Shown: piece by piece, positions 62,692 through 64,000 of the stretch
Layout of the letters: the number at the start of each line of letters is the position of its first letter
Numbering within the stretch: the first letter of the stretch is position 1
NCBI GenBank assembly: GCA_034002745.1
Contig: JAVEZY010000002.1
Span: forward strand, 82,044-146,043
Direction of reading: 5' to 3'
Length of the DNA: 64,000 nucleotides
DNA from: JAITWN01 sp034002745
Lineage (GTDB): Bacteria; Pseudomonadota; Gammaproteobacteria; SZUA-140
Position numbers and translations under genes: made by a program
The notes under the pieces: model-generated
Told to the model about the DNA's origin: nothing
The model's input: the letters and a program-made list of their open reading frames with translations, nothing else
Database searches by the model: none

Positions 62692-64000
62692 ATGAGACTC
62701 GTATTGCTGGGAGCGCCGGGATCGGGCAAGGGGACCCAGGCGAAGCTGCTCACGGAGAAGTATCGAGCGCCTCAGGTTTCCACCGGCGATCTGCTGCGGG
62801 CTGCGGTCCGCGCGGGCACGCCGCTGGGGTTGCAGGCAAAGGCGGCGATGGATGCCGGTCGGCTTGTTTCCGACGATCTGGTTCTCGCCATGATCCGCGA
62901 GAGGCTCTCGGCGGAGGATGCCGGCAACGGTTTCATCCTCGATGGCTTTCCCCGCAACAATCTGCAGGCCCAGGCGCTCGATACGATGCTGGAGCGCATG
63001 GATCAGCCGCTCGATTTCGCGCTTCTGATCGATGTCGATCCCGACATCCTGATGCAGCGGATGACCGGACGCCGCACCTGCGAGTCCTGCGGCCAGACCT
63101 ATAATGTTTACACTTCACCAGCCAAGATCGAGGATCGTTGCGACAAGTGCGGCGGCAATCTGCGCCATCGTGCTGACGACAATGAGGAGACGATCGGCAA
63201 TCGTCTGCGGGTCTATGAAGCCCAGACGACGCCGGTGATCCAATACTATCGCGCCCAGAATCGCCTTAAGGTGGTTCAGGGGGTTGGAGAGATCTCCCAG
63301 ATTTTTGCCGCCATCGAGCAGGCGATCGCCGAGGCGCGCGATGAAGCGAGCCGGCGCCAGGCCGAGCGCGCGAAGGCCGAAGCCGAGGCGCGCGAAGCGC
63401 GCGCGGCGGGAGCCGCCGCGACGCCGCCGCGCAAGGTGACGGGTGATGCGAGAAAGGCCGCGGTTGCAGCCGTGGTGCGCTCGCGCAAGCCCGTGAACAA
63501 GGCCGCCACGCCTGCCGCGGGCAAGGTCGTTGCGGGCGTGGCGGTTGTCGCCAAGGCGAGCGTCGCCGAGGACCGCAAGCCAGCCGCCACGGCGAAGAAG
63601 GCCGCGCCGAAGCAGAAGGCGGCCACCGCCAAGAAGGCCGCGCCGAAGCAGAAGGCGGCCACCGCCAAGAAGGCCGCGCCGAAGAAGAAGGCGACCACCG
63701 CCAAGAAGGCCGCGCCGAAGAAGAAGGCGACCACCGCCAAGAAGGCCGCGCCGAAGCAGAAGGCGACCACCGCCAAGAAGGCCGCGCCGAAGAAGAAGGT
63801 GGCTACCGCGAAGAAGGCCGCGCCGAAGAAGAAGGTGGCTACCGCGAAGAAGGCTGCGCCGAAGAAGAAGGTGACCACGGCGAAGAAGGCTGCGCCGAAG
63901 AAGAAGGTGACCACGGCGAAGAGGGCTGCGCCGAAGAAGAAGGTGACCACGGCGAAGAAGGCTGCGCCGAAGAAGAAGGTGACCACGGCGAAGAAGGCTG
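62692..64000 (+). CDS. adk: Adenylate kinase with a histone-H1-like Lys/Ala/Pro C-terminal tail (runs off the window)
   Basis: The first 215 residues are a full adenylate kinase. They include the P-loop LLGAPGSGKGTQAK, STGDLLRAAVRAGTPLG, ILDGFPRNNLQAQAL, and a zinc-type LID with Cys130, Cys133, Cys150 and Cys153 (CESCGQ ... CDKCGG). It interconverts ATP, AMP and ADP. The frame then continues without a stop: an Ala/Glu/Arg-rich helix (about residues 216-245), a linker to residue 303, and at least eleven 12-residue repeats of the type AAPKKKVTTAKK up to the window edge (residue 436). Known adenylate kinases end near residue 220. The tail resembles AlgP, HupB and H1-like nucleoid tails. I checked the frame codon by codon; no frameshift joins the two parts. 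Confidence 0.93.
   Translation, partial: MRLVLLGAPGSGKGTQAKLLTEKYRAPQVSTGDLLRAAVRAGTPLGLQAKAAMDAGRLVSDDLVLAMIRERLSAEDAGNGFILDGFPRNNLQAQALDTMLERMDQPLDFALLIDVDPDILMQRMTGRRTCESCGQTYNVYTSPAKIEDRCDKCGGNLRHRADDNEETIGNRLRVYEAQTTPVIQYYRAQNRLKVVQGVGEISQIFAAIEQAIAEARDEASRRQAERAKAEAEAREARAAGAAATPPRKVTGDARKAAVAAVVRSRKPVNKAATPAAGKVVAGVAVVAKASVAEDRKPAATAKKAAPKQKAATAKKAAPKQKAATAKKAAPKKKATTAKKAAPKKKATTAKKAAPKQKATTAKKAAPKKKVATAKKAAPKKKVATAKKAAPKKKVTTAKKAAPKKKVTTAKRAAPKKKVTTAKKAAPKKKVTTAKKA
63601..64000 (+). repeat. 36-bp tandem repeat coding the adk tail
   Basis: Eleven complete 36-bp units lie head to tail from 63601 to 63996, and a twelfth begins. Each encodes A-A-P-K-(K/Q)-K-(A/V)-(A/T)-T-A-K-(K/R). Variation is graded: units 1-2 read AAPKQKAATAKK, 3-5 AAPK(K/Q)KATTAKK, 6-7 AAPKKKVATAKK, 8-11 AAPKKKVTTAK(K/R). 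Synonymous changes follow the same blocks (gcc to gct, acc to acg). This is the signature of recent local duplication, probably by slippage, and copy number is likely variable. Confidence 0.95.

Noticed and set aside
63276..63986. Minus-strand frame of 236 residues with repeated VVTFFFGAAFFA, looking like a repetitive membrane protein
   Set aside because: It is the exact antisense of the adk Lys/Ala repeats; AAG codons read as CTT/TTC in reverse give Phe-rich sequence. There is no start signal or family match.
63601..64000. 36-bp periodic repeats as a possible CRISPR array
   Set aside because: Units are directly adjacent with no spacers and lie in frame within adk.

Overview
The window is GC-rich, densely coded bacterial DNA with many 4-bp gene overlaps and a typical gammaproteobacterial gene content: mpl-ubiX, cca, thiD-thiE-hemL, regB-regA, a split class II ribonucleotide reductase (nrdJa/nrdJb), a PPi-type phosphofructokinase divergent from adk, DUF1820 and DamX-like genes. 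Phosphoribulokinase, a dissimilatory-type ATP sulfurylase, a TauE/SafE sulfite-exporter homologue and several multihaem cytochromes suggest a chemolithoautotrophic sulfur- and/or metal-oxidising gammaproteobacterium. This is inferred from gene families; no rRNA, tRNA or rubisco gene is present to confirm it. I see no phage, insertion sequence, CRISPR array or tRNA.

Layout. 0-12 kb: envelope and housekeeping genes (SIMPL protein, DUF255 thioredoxin protein, MarC, a DamX-like AAA/SPOR protein, phosphoribulokinase, and an overlapping series GIY-YIG / DUF432-like / MscS / PldA). 12-14.9 kb: a ribbon-helix-helix regulator facing a strong promoter and a very short terminated transcript, a degenerate GGDEF protein, an Rcp1-like response regulator, a small beta-barrel and a RibD-type reductase. 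15-24 kb: an electron-transfer and c-di-GMP island with a tetrahaem cytochrome, a diguanylate cyclase whose periplasmic sensor carries a haem-like Cys/His motif, an MtrB/PioB porin with an MtrA/DmsE decahaem cytochrome (an outer-membrane electron conduit), and a frameshifted PAS-GGDEF-EAL protein. 24-32 kb: base-repair genes (SMUG1-like, tag, uvrD, nfi) mixed with small genes. 32-34 kb: two tandem SUMF1-fold proteins, the first fused to a dihaem c-type segment. 34-50 kb: metabolism and envelope, including a stand-alone MetH-reactivation domain, mpl-ubiX, cca, an aldehyde dehydrogenase, TauE, a large LVIVD beta-propeller and thiD-thiE-hemL. 51-60 kb: rubredoxin, RegBA redox two-component system with a Fur-like box, NrdJab with two NrdR-like boxes, DegQ, ATP sulfurylase and a CDF transporter. 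61-64 kb: PPi-PFK and adenylate kinase, the latter running off the window end.

Three things stand out. First, adenylate kinase continues in frame into a long Lys/Ala/Pro tail made of at least eleven 12-residue histone-H1-like repeats, an enzyme-nucleoid-protein-like fusion. Second, a decahaem/porin conduit lies between haem- and c-di-GMP-related sensors. Third, a dispersed family of purine/pyrimidine imperfect palindromes sits at gene ends (about 4.5, 13.5, 25.8 and 57.1 kb), where its arms supply terminal codons, stop codons and, for DegQ, the start codon and hydrophobic signal-peptide core of the neighbouring genes.
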